Below are positions 19,908 to 29,403 of a stretch of 64,000 nucleotides of DNA, one piece after another. How positions within the stretch are numbered: the first letter of the stretch is position 1; each line of letters starts with the position of its first letter. A program made the position numbers and the translations under genes. The DNA comes from Labedella populi (GTDB lineage: Bacteria > Actinomycetota > Actinomycetes > Actinomycetales > Microbacteriaceae). The notes below the pieces were generated by a model. That model saw only the letters and a program-made list of their open reading frames with translations. It was not told the origin of the DNA and did not search any database. Location of the stretch: the NCBI RefSeq assembly GCF_004078655.1, contig NZ_RZNC01000003.1, positions 434,001 through 498,000 of the forward strand. The letters run 5' to 3'.

Positions 19908-21227
19908 TCATCCCCTCGACCGCCTGAGCCTCCGGAGGAGTGCAACCCAGATCGGGCCGACGTTTATTCCCTCGTCGTCGGAGAGACGCGACCGCACGGT
20001 CCGGCGGGTGAGGATGAGGAAGACCACCCCGATCCCCACGACGACGTACTGCACGACGAATGCGACGCGGAAGGAGTCGAGCCGGTACAGGTCCGCGTTC
20101 GAGGCCGCCCCGTGTCCGAGCAGATCGATGACGACGCCGATCAGGAACATCATCACGAAGCTCGCGAGGAAGCCGCCGACGTTGACGACGCCGTTCGCCG
20201 AGCCGAGCGCACGGGCGGGATTGTATGTGCGCGCGTAGTCGAAACCGATGAGCGAGCCGGGTCCGCCGATCCCGAGGAAGACGAGAAGGACGACGAGCAC
20301 GCCGAGCGGGGGCGTGCCGGGCCAGAGCAGGAGGACGGTCCACGCCGAGAACACGAGGAGGACGACGAGGAGCACGAGGTTGCTCCGCCGGTACGGGAAG
20401 CGCGCGCTCAGGATGCCGAGGAGAGGGCCGAACACGACGCCGGCCGCGACGATCACGAGCAGCATCGCCGCCGCCAGGTGCTCGTCGAGACCCAGCCCGT
20501 AGACCATGAAGGGGAATCCCCACATCAGGGAGAAGACCGTCCCGCTCGACTGGGACACGAAGTGGGCCCAGAATCCCAGCCGGGTCCCCGGTCGCCGGAG
20601 ACTCGAGACGAGCAGGTCGAGGGACTGGCCCCAGCTCGACGCGCGCGGGCCCTCGATCGAGTCGGCGGGGCGGTCGGAGACCGACGCGACCACGACGACG
20701 GTCGCGAGCACGGCGAGGGAGGCGATCGAGAGGAACGCGGGGGTCCACCCGATCGAGTGAAGCAACCAGGCGAAGGGCACGGCCGAGAGGATCTGGCCGA
20801 GCTGCCCGAGGTTTCCGACCCACTGGGAGAGCTGCGGAACCGTCCGGCCGGAGAACCAGGAACCCACGAGACGCATGACGGAGACGAAGATCCCGGCGTC
20901 TCCCAGACCGACGAGCACTCGACCGAAGATCGCGATCGCGATGTCGGGGGCGATGGCCAGGACGATTTGCCCGACGGCCATGAGCGCCATCCCCGTGATG
21001 AGGAGGACGCGTGGCCCGACCCGGTCGATGAGAACACCGACCGGGATCTGCGCCGCGGCGTAGACGACGAGCTGGACGACCGCGAGACTCGAGAGCGCTG
21101 CGGCCGACACCTCGAAGCGGCCGGCCGCATCGACGCCGGCGACACCGAGGCTCGTGCGCTGCAGGATCGCGACGATGTAGGCGGCGATCCCGACCCAGAA
21201 CACCAGCCAGGACCGACGCGAATTCAC
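19908..21227 (-). CDS. MFS transporter
   Basis: A 439-residue major facilitator superfamily permease with about 12 hydrophobic segments; substrate unknown. Seen: an N-terminal span around VFWVGIAAYIVAILQ, the loop-2 signature IDRVGPRVLLITG, and the motif GRVLVGLGDAGIFVSVMRL typical of organic-anion-type MFS carriers. The C-terminus is short, basic and cytosolic (LLRRLRRSRG). It is upstream of rpoD on the same strand but separated by 263 bases, so rpoD probably has its own promoter. The ATG at 21227 is accepted; no convincing ribosome site is seen. Confidence 0.85.
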   Translation of the reverse strand: MNSRRSWLVFWVGIAAYIVAILQRTSLGVAGVDAAGRFEVSAAALSSLAVVQLVVYAAAQIPVGVLIDRVGPRVLLITGMALMAVGQIVLAIAPDIAIAIFGRVLVGLGDAGIFVSVMRLVGSWFSGRTVPQLSQWVGNLGQLGQILSAVPFAWLLHSIGWTPAFLSIASLAVLATVVVVASVSDRPADSIEGPRASSWGQSLDLLVSSLRRPGTRLGFWAHFVSQSSGTVFSLMWGFPFMVYGLGLDEHLAAAMLLVIVAAGVVFGPLLGILSARFPYRRSNLVLLVVLLVFSAWTVLLLWPGTPPLGVLVVLLVFLGIGGPGSLIGFDYARTYNPARALGSANGVVNVGGFLASFVMMFLIGVVIDLLGHGAASNADLYRLDSFRVAFVVQYVVVGIGVVFLILTRRTVRSRLSDDEGINVGPIWVALLRRLRRSRG

Positions 21228-21288
21228 ACCGTGAGTCTACCGCCGGTGGTCGGGTCCGATTCAGTCGGCCGCCCCCGGGGCGTCAGGC

Positions 21289-22212
21289 CTAACCGGGGAA
21301 GTCGTCGTCGCCGGAGCGCTGTCCCGCGAGGAAGCGCTCGAGCTCGTCGGCGATCGCATCGGCGCTCGGCAGCTCGCCGTCCTCGTCCGTGAGCGGCGAG
21401 CGGACGGACGTCCCCTCCATGTAGGCGTCGTAGCGCTGCTCGAGGGTCGTGACGAGGCGTCCGAGCTCCTCGTTGCCGGCGACCTGCTCGTCGATGCGCG
21501 ACACGAACTCGCGCCCCGCTCCGCGCAGCTCGTCGCTCGGAAGGATCAGTCCTGTCGCTGCCGCGATGTTGTCGAGCGCAGCCACCGCGGCGTCGGGATA
21601 CTCCGTGTCGGCGAGGTAGTGCGGTATCAGGAGGGCGAAGCCCGCGACGTCGGCGCCGTGCTCCGCGAGCCGGAGCTCGAGGACATGCAGGACGTTCGCG
21701 GCGATCTGCGTGCGCGGACGCCACACCGAGAGCGCCTCGACGAGCTCCGAACGCGTTCCACTCACCGTGACGCCGATGGATCGCGTGTGCGGCACGGGCA
21801 TCGGGATCGCGTGGACCCACGTGACGGTCGAGGCCGCGAACCGGTCGACAAGATCGATGACGGCCTGGATGAAGCCCTCCCACGCGAAGTCGGGCTCGTA
21901 CCCCGAGAGCAGGAGGAACGGCTGGTGCATGTCGTCCTCGGCGAGCGAGAGCTCGAGCCGAGGCGGATCGTAGGACGTGAGGCGATCCTCCTCGAAGGTG
22001 ACGACGGGGCGGCGGGCGCGGTAATCGAGGAGCGCGTCGTTGTCGAACCGCGCGATCGGCCGGTGCGAGATCGACTCGAGGAGGTGCTCGGTCACTTGCG
22101 AGACCGCCGCTCCCGCGTCGGCGAAACCGGTCAGCCCGACGACGAGCGGGAGCCCTCCGGGCACCTCGTGGGCCTCGGGCGTCAACTCGTACAGTGCATC
22201 GGAACTGGGCAT
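21289..22212 (-). CDS. PAC2 family protein
   Basis: 307 residues, a PAC2 (proteasome assembly chaperone 2-like, DUF75) protein of the kind found throughout actinobacteria; bacterial function unknown. Seen: LPLVVGLTGFADAGAAVSQV near residues 21-40, WVHAIPMPVPHTRS near 150, and IPHYLADTEYPDAAVAAL near 215, the usual landmarks. The C-terminus is acidic (the GELPSADAIADELERFL region). It is divergent from pepA, and both genes have a TAGCAT box just before the start codon. Confidence 0.85.
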   Translation of the reverse strand: MPSSDALYELTPEAHEVPGGLPLVVGLTGFADAGAAVSQVTEHLLESISHRPIARFDNDALLDYRARRPVVTFEEDRLTSYDPPRLELSLAEDDMHQPFLLLSGYEPDFAWEGFIQAVIDLVDRFAASTVTWVHAIPMPVPHTRSIGVTVSGTRSELVEALSVWRPRTQIAANVLHVLELRLAEHGADVAGFALLIPHYLADTEYPDAAVAALDNIAAATGLILPSDELRGAGREFVSRIDEQVAGNEELGRLVTTLEQRYDAYMEGTSVRSPLTDEDGELPSADAIADELERFLAGQRSGDDDFPG

Positions 22213-22218
22213 GGATTC

Positions 22219-22224
22219 ATGCTA
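22219..22224 (-). promoter_or_regulatory. -10 box TAGCAT, leaderless promoter of the PAC2 gene
   Basis: TAGCAT on the minus strand ends 6 bases before the ATG at 22212. No ribosome binding site is present between them. Confidence 0.55.
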
Positions 22225-22334
22225 ATCGCGCGGGCCGGGCCGAGGGCCGGTCCGGGTGCGCTCACGGCGAACAGCACGCCTTCCCCGCCGGACGGCGAAC
22301 GGACGACCATCACGGGCGGGTCGACGCGGCCGAT

Positions 22335-22340
22335 TAGCAT
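22335..22340 (+). promoter_or_regulatory. -10 box TAGCAT, leaderless promoter of pepA
   Basis: TAGCAT ends 7 bases before the ATG at 22348. It is the same hexamer as in the divergent PAC2 promoter 110 bases away. It supports 22348 over the in-frame ATG at 22339, which would overlap the -10 box. Confidence 0.55.
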
Positions 22341-22347
22341 GGCCACC

Positions 22348-23838
22348 ATGGCGATCCCCTCCCTCCTGCTCTCGACCGACTCCCGCTCCGACATCGAGGC
22401 CGACGTGCTCATCGTCCTCTCCACGAAGACTCCGGACGGCGTCCGGCTCCTCGGCTCCGATCCCGACGGTGCTCTTCTGACGTCGCTCACGGCGGTCGGC
22501 GCGACCGGGGCGAGCGACGAGTTCGTCCGCTTGCCGTCCTCGCTCCCGACGCTCGGATCGCTCGCCGTCGTGGGGACGGGCTCGGAGCCCGATGCCGACG
22601 CCGTGCGGGGCGCCGTGGGAGCGGCCGTGCGCCGCTTGAGCGGCACGGTCAGCGTCGCCGTGGACGCCTCAGAACTCGACGACGGCGTCGTCGCGGCGGC
22701 GGCCGAGGGCGCCGTCTTCGGTTCCTACTCGTTCTCGCGCTATCGCAGCACACCGTCGGACGACGTGAAGGCGCCGGTATCCGCCGTCACGGTGCTCGTA
22801 CCGGGGAGCCTCACTGAGGCGGATCGGGTCCGTGTGACCCGACGCGCGACCTCCACGGCCAGCGCGATGTCGACCGTCAAGGATCTCGTGAACACCCCCG
22901 CCTCGGATCTGTTCCCCGAGTCGTTCGCGCAACACGCCATCGAGCTCCTCGCGGGCACCGGCGTCGACGTCACGGTGTGGGACGAAGAGGACCTCGCCCG
23001 CGACGGGTTCGGGGGCATCCTCGGGGTGGGCATGGGCTCGTCGCGGGGGCCGCGGCTCGTCCGCATCGACTACGCCCCCGCCGCCGCCGAGCGGCACATC
23101 GCCGTGGTCGGCAAGGGGATCACGTTCGACACCGGAGGGCTCTCCTTGAAGCCGGCCGGATCGATGGTCGGTATGAAGTACGACATGACGGGCGCCGCGA
23201 CGGTGCTCGCGGTCGTGGCCGCCGCCGCCGAACTCGAGCTGCCCGTGAGGATCACGGGCTGGTTGTGCCTCGCCGAGAACATGCCGTCCGGCACCGCGAT
23301 GCGGCCCGAGGACGTCATCACGATCCGCGGCGGCCGCACGGTCGAGGTCCTCAACACGGATGCCGAGGGACGGCTCGTCATGGCGGACGGTCTCGTCGCC
23401 GCGAGCGAGGAGCACCCCGACGTCCTGCTCGACATCGCGACGCTCACGGGCGCCGCATCGATCGCCCTCGGGTCTCGCTACTCGGGGGTGATGGGCGATC
23501 CCGAGCTGTCCCGGACGGTCGTGGAACTCGGGGAGGGCGTCGGCGAGAAGCTGTGGCACATGCCCTTGCCGTCGGAGCTGCGCGCGCTCCTCACCTCGAG
23601 CGTCGCCGACATCGCGAACGCCAAGATCGGCAACCGGAACGGCGGCATGCTCCTCGCCGGTGTCTTCCTGCGGGAGTTCGTCGGCACGGTCGACGGCAGC
23701 CCGATCCCGTGGGCTCACATCGACATCGCGGCGACCGCGAACAACGAGGGCTCCCCCTACGGCTTCACGGGCTCCGGACCGACCGGCGTCGGGGTCCGCA
23801 CCCTCCTCGCTCTCGCGGAGAGCATGTCGCACGCGTAG
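22348..23838 (+). CDS. pepA: Leucyl aminopeptidase (M17 family)
   Basis: Cytosolic, hexameric, two-metal aminopeptidase that removes N-terminal residues during peptide turnover. 496 residues, normal. The metal-binding core is intact: GKGITFDTGGLSLKPAGSM with the catalytic Lys and metal Asp, YDMTGAATVLAV, the PROSITE signature NTDAEGRL near residue 336, and then LDIATLTGAASIALG. The start is set by the leaderless promoter. An ATG three codons upstream is an alternative, and long upstream readings would overlap the divergent PAC2 gene. Confidence 0.95.
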   Translation: MAIPSLLLSTDSRSDIEADVLIVLSTKTPDGVRLLGSDPDGALLTSLTAVGATGASDEFVRLPSSLPTLGSLAVVGTGSEPDADAVRGAVGAAVRRLSGTVSVAVDASELDDGVVAAAAEGAVFGSYSFSRYRSTPSDDVKAPVSAVTVLVPGSLTEADRVRVTRRATSTASAMSTVKDLVNTPASDLFPESFAQHAIELLAGTGVDVTVWDEEDLARDGFGGILGVGMGSSRGPRLVRIDYAPAAAERHIAVVGKGITFDTGGLSLKPAGSMVGMKYDMTGAATVLAVVAAAAELELPVRITGWLCLAENMPSGTAMRPEDVITIRGGRTVEVLNTDAEGRLVMADGLVAASEEHPDVLLDIATLTGAASIALGSRYSGVMGDPELSRTVVELGEGVGEKLWHMPLPSELRALLTSSVADIANAKIGNRNGGMLLAGVFLREFVGTVDGSPIPWAHIDIAATANNEGSPYGFTGSGPTGVGVRTLLALAESMSHA

Positions 23839-23946
23839 TAGGGTTCAAGGGGCGGAAACGCCGCCGACGCGACGAGACGTCGGCGCCGCGAGCGCCAGCG
23901 GGAGACCTCCGCATCCCACCATCGACACGGATTAGGGAGAAGCTCA

Positions 23947-25320
23947 GTGTCAGAGCAGAATTTCGACGTCGTCGTGCTCGGGGGCGGAAGCGGAGGTTAC
24001 GCCGCCGCGCTCCGCGCGAGCGAGCTCGGTCTCTCCGTCGGCCTCATCGAGAAGGACAAGGTCGGCGGCACCTGCCTGCACCGGGGCTGCATCCCCACGA
24101 AGGCCCTGCTCCACGCCGCCGAGGTCGCGGACGTGGCGCGGGACTCCTCGAAGTTCGGCGTCACGACGTCGTTCGAGGGCATCGACATGGCCGGGGTCAC
24201 GGCGTACCGCGAGGGCATCGTCGCGAAGAAGTACAAGGGGCTCCAGGGTCTCATCAAGACTCGCGGCATCACGACGATCGAGGGCGAGGGTCGCCTCACA
24301 TCGCCGACGACCGTTCAGGTCGGCGACCGAACCATCACCGGGAAGAACGTCATCCTCGCGACGGGCTCCTACAGCCGATCGCTTCCGGGCCTCGACATCG
24401 GCGGTCGTGTCATGACGAGCGAGCACGCCCTCCAACTCGACCACGTGCCGCAGCGCGTCGCCGTCCTCGGCGGCGGGGTCATCGGCGTGGAGTTCGCGAG
24501 CGTCTGGAAGAGCTTCGGCGCCGACGTCACGATCATCGAGGCGCTCCCCCACCTCGTCCCCGCCGAGGACGAGGCGATCAGCAAGCTGCTCGAGCGTGCC
24601 TTCCGTCGGCGCGGCATCTCCTTCTCGCTCGGCATCCGGTTCGCCGGCGCGACGCAAGACGACCAGGGCGTGCACGTCTCCCTCGAGAACGGCACGACGA
24701 TCGACGCCGACATCCTCCTCGTCGCCGTGGGTCGAGGGCCCTCCACCTCCGGTCTGGGTTACGAGGAGGTCGGTGTCGCCCTCGATCGCGGCTTCGTCAC
24801 GACCAACGATCGGCTCGAGACCTCGGTCCCGGGCGTGTACGCGGTCGGCGACATCGTCCCCGGGCTACAGCTGGCGCACCGCGGCTTCCAGCAAGGGATT
24901 TTCGTCGCGGAGGAGATCGCGGGATTGAAGCCCGTCATCGTCCCGGACGTGAACGTCCCGAAGGTCACCTACAGCGACCCCGAGATCGCATCCGTCGGCC
25001 TGTCCGAGGCGAAAGCCAAGGAGCAGCACGGCGAGGACAAGGTCGTCGCGTACGACTACAACCTCGCCGGGAACGGCAAGAGCGAGATCATCGACACGAG
25101 CGGCATCATCAAGGTCGTGCGTGTCGCGGACGGTCCCATCGTGGGCGTCCACATGATCGGGGCGCGCGTCGGCGAGTTGATCGCCGAGGGACAGCTCGCC
25201 GTCAACTGGGAAGCGTACCCGGAGGACGTCGCGCCACTCATCCACGCGCACCCCACTCAGAGCGAGGCTCTCGGCGAAGCGTTCCTCGCTCTCGCCGGGA
25301 AGCCGTTGCACGCCCTCTGA
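23947..25320 (+). CDS. lpdA: Dihydrolipoyl dehydrogenase (E3)
   Basis: FAD enzyme that reoxidises the lipoyl groups of 2-oxo acid dehydrogenase complexes with NAD+. 457 residues. The N-terminal FAD motif is VVVLGGGSGGYAAALRAS, the redox disulfide is Cys43/Cys48 in GGTCLHRGCIPTKALLH, the NAD motif is AVLGGGVIGVEFAS, and the C-terminal catalytic His-Glu pair lies in HAHPTQSEALGEAF. The GTG at 23947 follows AGGGAGA. It is 68 bases upstream of sucB, which encodes the lipoyl-bearing partner, so the two probably form an operon. It would serve both pyruvate (aceE at 48 kb) and 2-oxoglutarate dehydrogenases. Confidence 0.96.
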   Translation: MSEQNFDVVVLGGGSGGYAAALRASELGLSVGLIEKDKVGGTCLHRGCIPTKALLHAAEVADVARDSSKFGVTTSFEGIDMAGVTAYREGIVAKKYKGLQGLIKTRGITTIEGEGRLTSPTTVQVGDRTITGKNVILATGSYSRSLPGLDIGGRVMTSEHALQLDHVPQRVAVLGGGVIGVEFASVWKSFGADVTIIEALPHLVPAEDEAISKLLERAFRRRGISFSLGIRFAGATQDDQGVHVSLENGTTIDADILLVAVGRGPSTSGLGYEEVGVALDRGFVTTNDRLETSVPGVYAVGDIVPGLQLAHRGFQQGIFVAEEIAGLKPVIVPDVNVPKVTYSDPEIASVGLSEAKAKEQHGEDKVVAYDYNLAGNGKSEIIDTSGIIKVVRVADGPIVGVHMIGARVGELIAEGQLAVNWEAYPEDVAPLIHAHPTQSEALGEAFLALAGKPLHAL

Positions 25321-25388
25321 TTCACGACGACCGGCGATCCGGTCGATAGAGTTGTCATACGAAGTACGGTTTTGAAGGAGACAAGGTC

Positions 25389-26867
25389 ATGAGCGAATCC
25401 GTCAGCCTCCCGGCGCTCGGCGAGAGCGTCACAGAGGGCACGGTCACCCGCTGGCTCAAGAACGTGGGCGACAGGGTGGAGGTGGACGAGCCGCTCCTCG
25501 AGGTTTCGACGGACAAGGTCGACACCGAGATCCCCTCCCCCGTCGCCGGGGTCATCGAGAAGATCCTCGTCCAAGAGGACGAGACCGTCGAGGTCGGCAC
25601 CGATCTCGTCATGATCGGCGACGGCTCGGGAGCCGACGACGGCGCGGCTGAGCCGACCGCCGAAGAGGCCCCGGCCGCCGAGGAGGCTCCCGCCGAGTCC
25701 GCTCCCGAGGAGACTCCTGCTCCTGCGGACGAGACGCCGGACCAGACCTCCCGTGAGCAGGAGAATGAGGCTCCGGCTTCGGCCGACGCCGAGCCGCAGA
25801 GCGAGGCCGAGGAGATCGCCCAGGAGGCCGTGTCCGAGGACACTGACGCTCCGGAATCCGCTCCCGCTGCGACCCCCGCCCCGGCGCCGTCCGCGGCTCC
25901 CGCTCCCGCTCCCGCGGCGGTTCCGGCCGCTGCAGCCGCTGAGGCTCCCGCCTCGTCCGGCGGCGCGGGTTACGTGACGCCGCTCGTCCGCCGCCTGGCC
26001 AACGACAAGGGCGTCGACCTCGCATCGCTGACGGGCACCGGCGTGGGGGGACGCATCCGCAAGGAAGACGTCCTCGCCGCCGCCGAGTCCGCCTCCTCGT
26101 CCGCTCCGGCCTCCGGCGCCTCCGCGGCCGCTCCGGTCGTCGAGGTCTCGCCGCTCCGCGGCACGACCCAGCCGATGTCGCGCCTCCGCAAGGTCGTCGC
26201 GGAGCGCGCCGTCGCCTCGCTGCAGGCAACGGCGCAGCTCACGACGGTCGTCGAGGTGGACGTCACGAAGGTCGCTGCGTTCCGCCAGAAGGTCAAGGAC
26301 CGCTTCCTCGAGAAGACGGGCGTCAAGCTTTCGTTCCTCCCCTTCTTCGCCCTCGCCGCCGCCGAGGCCCTCCGCACGTACCCGATCATCAACGCCGTCG
26401 TCGACGGCGATCAGATCGTCTACCCGGATCACGAGAACATCAGCATCGCGGTGGACACGGAGCGCGGCCTGCTGACCCCCGTGGTCCGGAACGCGGCGGA
26501 TCTCGACCTCGCCGGTTTCGCCGCGCAGATCGCGGACCTCGCGGCCCGTACGCGCGACAACAAGCTGAAGCCCGACGAGCTCGCCGGGGGCACCTTCACG
26601 CTCACGAACACGGGATCGCGTGGCGCCCTGTTCGACACGCCCCTCGTGTTCCAGCCGCAGAGCGCCATCCTCGGCACCGGCATCGTGTCGAAGAAGCCCC
26701 TCGTGGTCTCGACCGACGGCGGTGATGCGATCGCGATCCGCTCCGTCGTGTACCTGGCCCTGTCGTACGATCACCGCATCGTGGACGGCGCCGACGCCGC
26801 GCGCTTCCTCGTCGCGGTGAAGAACCGCCTCGAGGGTGGCGCGTTCGAGGGGTCCCTCGGCATCTAG
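25389..26867 (+). CDS. sucB: Dihydrolipoamide acyltransferase (E2), SucB type
   Basis: Core acyltransferase of a 2-oxo acid dehydrogenase complex. 492 residues. One N-terminal lipoyl domain with Lys43 in [15 protein letters not shown]; an Ala/Pro/Glu-rich linker from about 80 to 195; the E3-binding domain near 197-235 ([20 protein letters not shown]); and the catalytic domain ending in [15 protein letters not shown], with His462 and Asp466. A good ribosome site, GAAGGAGAC, precedes the ATG. Annotated as the 2-oxoglutarate dehydrogenase E2, but in actinobacteria this type commonly also serves pyruvate dehydrogenase. Its stop overlaps that of the convergent pseudokinase gene by 4 bases. Confidence 0.93.
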   Translation: MSESVSLPALGESVTEGTVTRWLKNVGDRVEVDEPLLEVSTDKVDTEIPSPVAGVIEKILVQEDETVEVGTDLVMIGDGSGADDGAAEPTAEEAPAAEEAPAESAPEETPAPADETPDQTSREQENEAPASADAEPQSEAEEIAQEAVSEDTDAPESAPAATPAPAPSAAPAPAPAAVPAAAAAEAPASSGGAGYVTPLVRRLANDKGVDLASLTGTGVGGRIRKEDVLAAAESASSSAPASGASAAAPVVEVSPLRGTTQPMSRLRKVVAERAVASLQATAQLTTVVEVDVTKVAAFRQKVKDRFLEKTGVKLSFLPFFALAAAEALRTYPIINAVVDGDQIVYPDHENISIAVDTERGLLTPVVRNAADLDLAGFAAQIADLAARTRDNKLKPDELAGGTFTLTNTGSRGALFDTPLVFQPQSAILGTGIVSKKPLVVSTDGGDAIAIRSVVYLALSYDHRIVDGADAARFLVAVKNRLEGGAFEGSLGI

Positions 26868-28444
26868 GCGTCGAACGCGTCTCGAAGTCGCCAACCGGCC
26901 TCCGTCCTGATCATCAGGACGGAGGCCGGCCGCGTTCCATCGATCGGCGTGATGAGTACGACCCGGGCGTCACCGTAATCGTCGCGCGCTCGGAGCTCCA
27001 CCGCTTCGACCGGGAGTGCGAGCGCGTCGGGCAGCGAGCCGAGAGGGTCCTCGGATGCGGCGAGTTCGCCGGACAACGCTGTTCCCGATTCGATGACGGA
27101 CGCCCAGCAATCGTCCGCCGCGGAGACGGCACACGCAGCGATACCGTCGACGACGGCACGGGCACCGGCCACGACGTCCTCCGAGGACGCGTCGCCGGCG
27201 CCGCTCGGCGTCTCGTCGCTCGGCGTGTCATCGCTCGACGTGTCATCGCTCGACGTGTCATCGCTCGACGTGTCGGCGCGGGGCGGGTGGGCGCCGACGG
27301 TGGCGGAGGTCGCAGCGGCCGGCGACCCTGTCACGTCGACCGAGCGGGACTCATGCCCTCTCGGCACCAGAATGAGCGCGAGGACCGTGCCGACCACGAT
27401 CACCAGGCCCACGACGAGCGGACCGCGGCGGCGTGGGGCAGCGGAACCGAGGCCGAACCAGACCCTGATCGCCCCGAGGCGGTCGCGAGCCGCCGCAGCC
27501 AGCCGCACGACGGTGACGACGACGCCCTGACCGGGCTCGTCGACGCGAGCACGCCGTCGTCGCTCCTCGCGCACCACGGGGGGCGACGGCCGTTCACCGC
27601 TGCGGACGTCGTGGTCGTGCGCCGACGAGAGCACGAGCGGACTCGGCTCGGCGATCTCGAACAATCGCACCTCGGCCGTTGCTCGAAACGCCGAGGAGAA
27701 GGGCGCTCCGGCCCCCGATCGGATCGCCTCGGCCACCTCGTCGACCCGCCGCCGGCGGCTCGGGTCGCGCACGGCGGGCGCGAGATCGGCGAGGACGTCG
27801 GCGATACGCCGGATGTCGTCAGCCGCCGAGCGTTCCCGGTCTCGGCCGGCGCCGACGAGCTCGACCGCACGCTCGACGCCGAGAAGGAGTGGTCGACCAC
27901 CTGCACCGATCGCGATGCTCGCGACTGAGAGATCGCCGTGCGCGAATCCGCGGTCATGGAGCGACAGCACCGCCGACAGGATAGGGACGACGAGGGTCAC
28001 CACCTCGCCCGCGGTGATCTCGGTGCCGGCGGCGAGGAGGGATGCGACCGACTCTCCGCAGAACTCCAGCACGACGACGGGCCCGTCCGACTCGTCGTCC
28101 GCAACGTCGATGATCCGCGGAATGGCCGGACCCGCCAGCATGTCCAACATCTCGATGAGCCGCATCGCGTTCTCGTCCGCGACGTGCTCATCGAATGTCA
28201 CGAGGGACACGGCCGTCGGGGCGGCCTCCCGGTCGCTTCCGGGCGCACCTTCCCCGGTCGGGCCGCTCTCGCTCGGTGAGCCAGCACTCCGCCCCGTGCG
28301 GACGCGGCCGCCGTGGCGGTCGGCGGCGCGGCGGATCGTGCGGTATCCGGCGACGAGGCCGTCGCCTCGTGGCTGCGTCGCGGAGCCCGACGCCGCTCGG
28401 CGGACCGGGGCGACGTGCGGCGGCGGCGAGGTGCGCGTACTCAT
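26864..28444 (-). CDS. Membrane-anchored protein kinase-like protein, probable pseudokinase
   Basis: 526 residues. A kinase-like domain covers roughly residues 30-265: a hinge-like [15 protein letters not shown] near 123-137 and the catalytic-loop position [11 protein letters not shown] at 169-179. Key residues are missing: no VAIK lysine (AVSLV), Ser where the catalytic-loop Asn should be, and GVE instead of DFG near 189-191. One transmembrane segment at 341-361 places the rest outside: a Thr/Ser/Asp tract (391-413) encoded by a tandem repeat, then a small domain with Cys438 and Cys446 that could be disulfide-bonded. It is probably a sensor or scaffold, not an enzyme. The ATG at 28444 is preferred over readings reaching into the divergent gene. 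Confidence 0.75.
   Translation of the reverse strand: MSTRTSPPPHVAPVRRAASGSATQPRGDGLVAGYRTIRRAADRHGGRVRTGRSAGSPSESGPTGEGAPGSDREAAPTAVSLVTFDEHVADENAMRLIEMLDMLAGPAIPRIIDVADDESDGPVVVLEFCGESVASLLAAGTEITAGEVVTLVVPILSAVLSLHDRGFAHGDLSVASIAIGAGGRPLLLGVERAVELVGAGRDRERSAADDIRRIADVLADLAPAVRDPSRRRRVDEVAEAIRSGAGAPFSSAFRATAEVRLFEIAEPSPLVLSSAHDHDVRSGERPSPPVVREERRRRARVDEPGQGVVVTVVRLAAAARDRLGAIRVWFGLGSAAPRRRGPLVVGLVIVVGTVLALILVPRGHESRSVDVTGSPAAATSATVGAHPPRADTSSDDTSSDDTSSDDTPSDETPSGAGDASSEDVVAGARAVVDGIAACAVSAADDCWASVIESGTALSGELAASEDPLGSLPDALALPVEAVELRARDDYGDARVVLITPIDGTRPASVLMIRTEAGWRLRDAFDA
26895..26929. terminator. 17-bp perfect palindrome inside the 3' end of the pseudokinase gene, probable sucB terminator
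   Basis: Arms 26895-26911 and 26913-26929 are exact complements around a single central base. It lies 28 bases after the sucB stop but within the last codons of the convergent gene, so a coding segment doubles as a terminator. Confidence 0.6.
27210..27269. repeat. 15-bp tandem repeat in the pseudokinase gene
   Basis: Three perfect copies of GTGTCATCGCTCGAC (27225-27269) preceded by one diverged copy (27210-27224). In the gene this encodes Asp-Thr-Ser-Ser-Asp units of the extracellular linker. Copy number may vary between strains. Confidence 0.9.
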
Positions 28445-28570
28445 CCCGCCAGTGTGGTCGCGCGCCCCGTCGAGACATGTGCCCCGGACGCCGCCGGTGG
28501 ATCGATCGGTCCTCCACAGGCGGCTCCTCCCGCGGACGATCATCCGCGCCGGATCGCCTCCCGCGGAGGG

Positions 28571-28576
28571 TATTCT
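28571..28576 (+). promoter_or_regulatory. -10 box TATTCT, leaderless promoter of the DUF4191 gene
   Basis: TATTCT ends 7 bases before the ATG at 28584. The start codon should be at or next to the transcript 5' end. Confidence 0.55.
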
Positions 28577-28583
28577 TGGTGGC

Positions 28584-29291
28584 ATGGCACGCAAGGAACG
28601 CGCAGCGAAGGCGCCGAAGGAACCCGGTCGCATCCGGCAGATGGTCCAGGTCTTCCACATGACACGCCGGTACGACCCCTCGGTCGTATGGTGGATGATC
28701 CTCGGATTCGTCGGGTCCGTGGCGGTCTTCGTGCTCGCCGCCATCTTCTTCTCCGGCGGCAGCATCGTCGGGATCGTGCTGTGGAGCGTGGCCGGTCTCC
28801 TCGCCGGAGTGCTCGTCACGATGATCATCCTCGGGCGTCGTGCCGAGCGAGCGGCGTACGGCCAGATCGCCGGTCAACCGGGTGCCGTCGGCGCCGTGTT
28901 CAAGGGATCGCTCCCCCGCGGCTGGGCCGGCAGCGAGATGCCCGTCGCCGTCAACGGCAAAACGCAGGACGCGGTCTACCGAGCGATCGGCCGTGGCGGT
29001 ATCGCTCTCGTGGGCGAAGGACCGCAGTCGCGCACGCGCCGGATGGTCGAGGACGAGAAGCGCAAGGTGTCGCGCGTCCTCCCAAACGTCCCCGTCACCA
29101 TGCTCTTCGTCGGACCCGACGATTCCGCAGTGCCGCTCCACCGCGTCCCGCGAGAGCTCCGCCGGGTCAAGCCACAGCTGACGAAGCCGGAGGTGCTCGC
29201 CGTCACGAACCGGCTGAGTTCCCTCGGCACGTCGCTTCCGATCCCGAAGGGCGTCGACCCCTACAAGGTCCGCCCGCAGCGCGCCCGCTGA
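28584..29291 (+). CDS. DUF4191 family membrane protein
   Basis: A 235-residue membrane protein of the actinobacterial DUF4191 family; function unknown. A basic N-terminus (MARKERAAKAPKEPGRIRQM) is followed by two transmembrane segments (about 38-59 and 64-83) and a cytosolic domain with GAVFKGSLPRGWAGSEMPVA and VGEGPQSRTRRMVEDEKRKV. It is divergent from the pseudokinase gene and starts leaderlessly. In related genomes this family often lies near glnA and RDD genes, as here. Confidence 0.85.
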   Translation: MARKERAAKAPKEPGRIRQMVQVFHMTRRYDPSVVWWMILGFVGSVAVFVLAAIFFSGGSIVGIVLWSVAGLLAGVLVTMIILGRRAERAAYGQIAGQPGAVGAVFKGSLPRGWAGSEMPVAVNGKTQDAVYRAIGRGGIALVGEGPQSRTRRMVEDEKRKVSRVLPNVPVTMLFVGPDDSAVPLHRVPRELRRVKPQLTKPEVLAVTNRLSSLGTSLPIPKGVDPYKVRPQRAR

Positions 29292-29308
29292 TCGGCGTTC
29301 CGTCGCGT

Positions 29309-29350
29309 CGACCCCGCCCCTCTCCCCCGCCGGGACGAGGGGCGGGGTCG
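29309..29350. terminator. Hairpin between convergent DUF4191 and RDD genes
   Basis: A perfect 14-bp stem (CGACCCCGCCCCTC, 29309-29322, with 29337-29350) and a 14-base loop, 17 bases after the DUF4191 stop. Confidence 0.7.
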
Positions 29351-29403
29351 TACCGGAGCGCTCACGGTGCCGGTCGTCGGCCGGGGTTCATGAGCGGCCG
29401 GCG

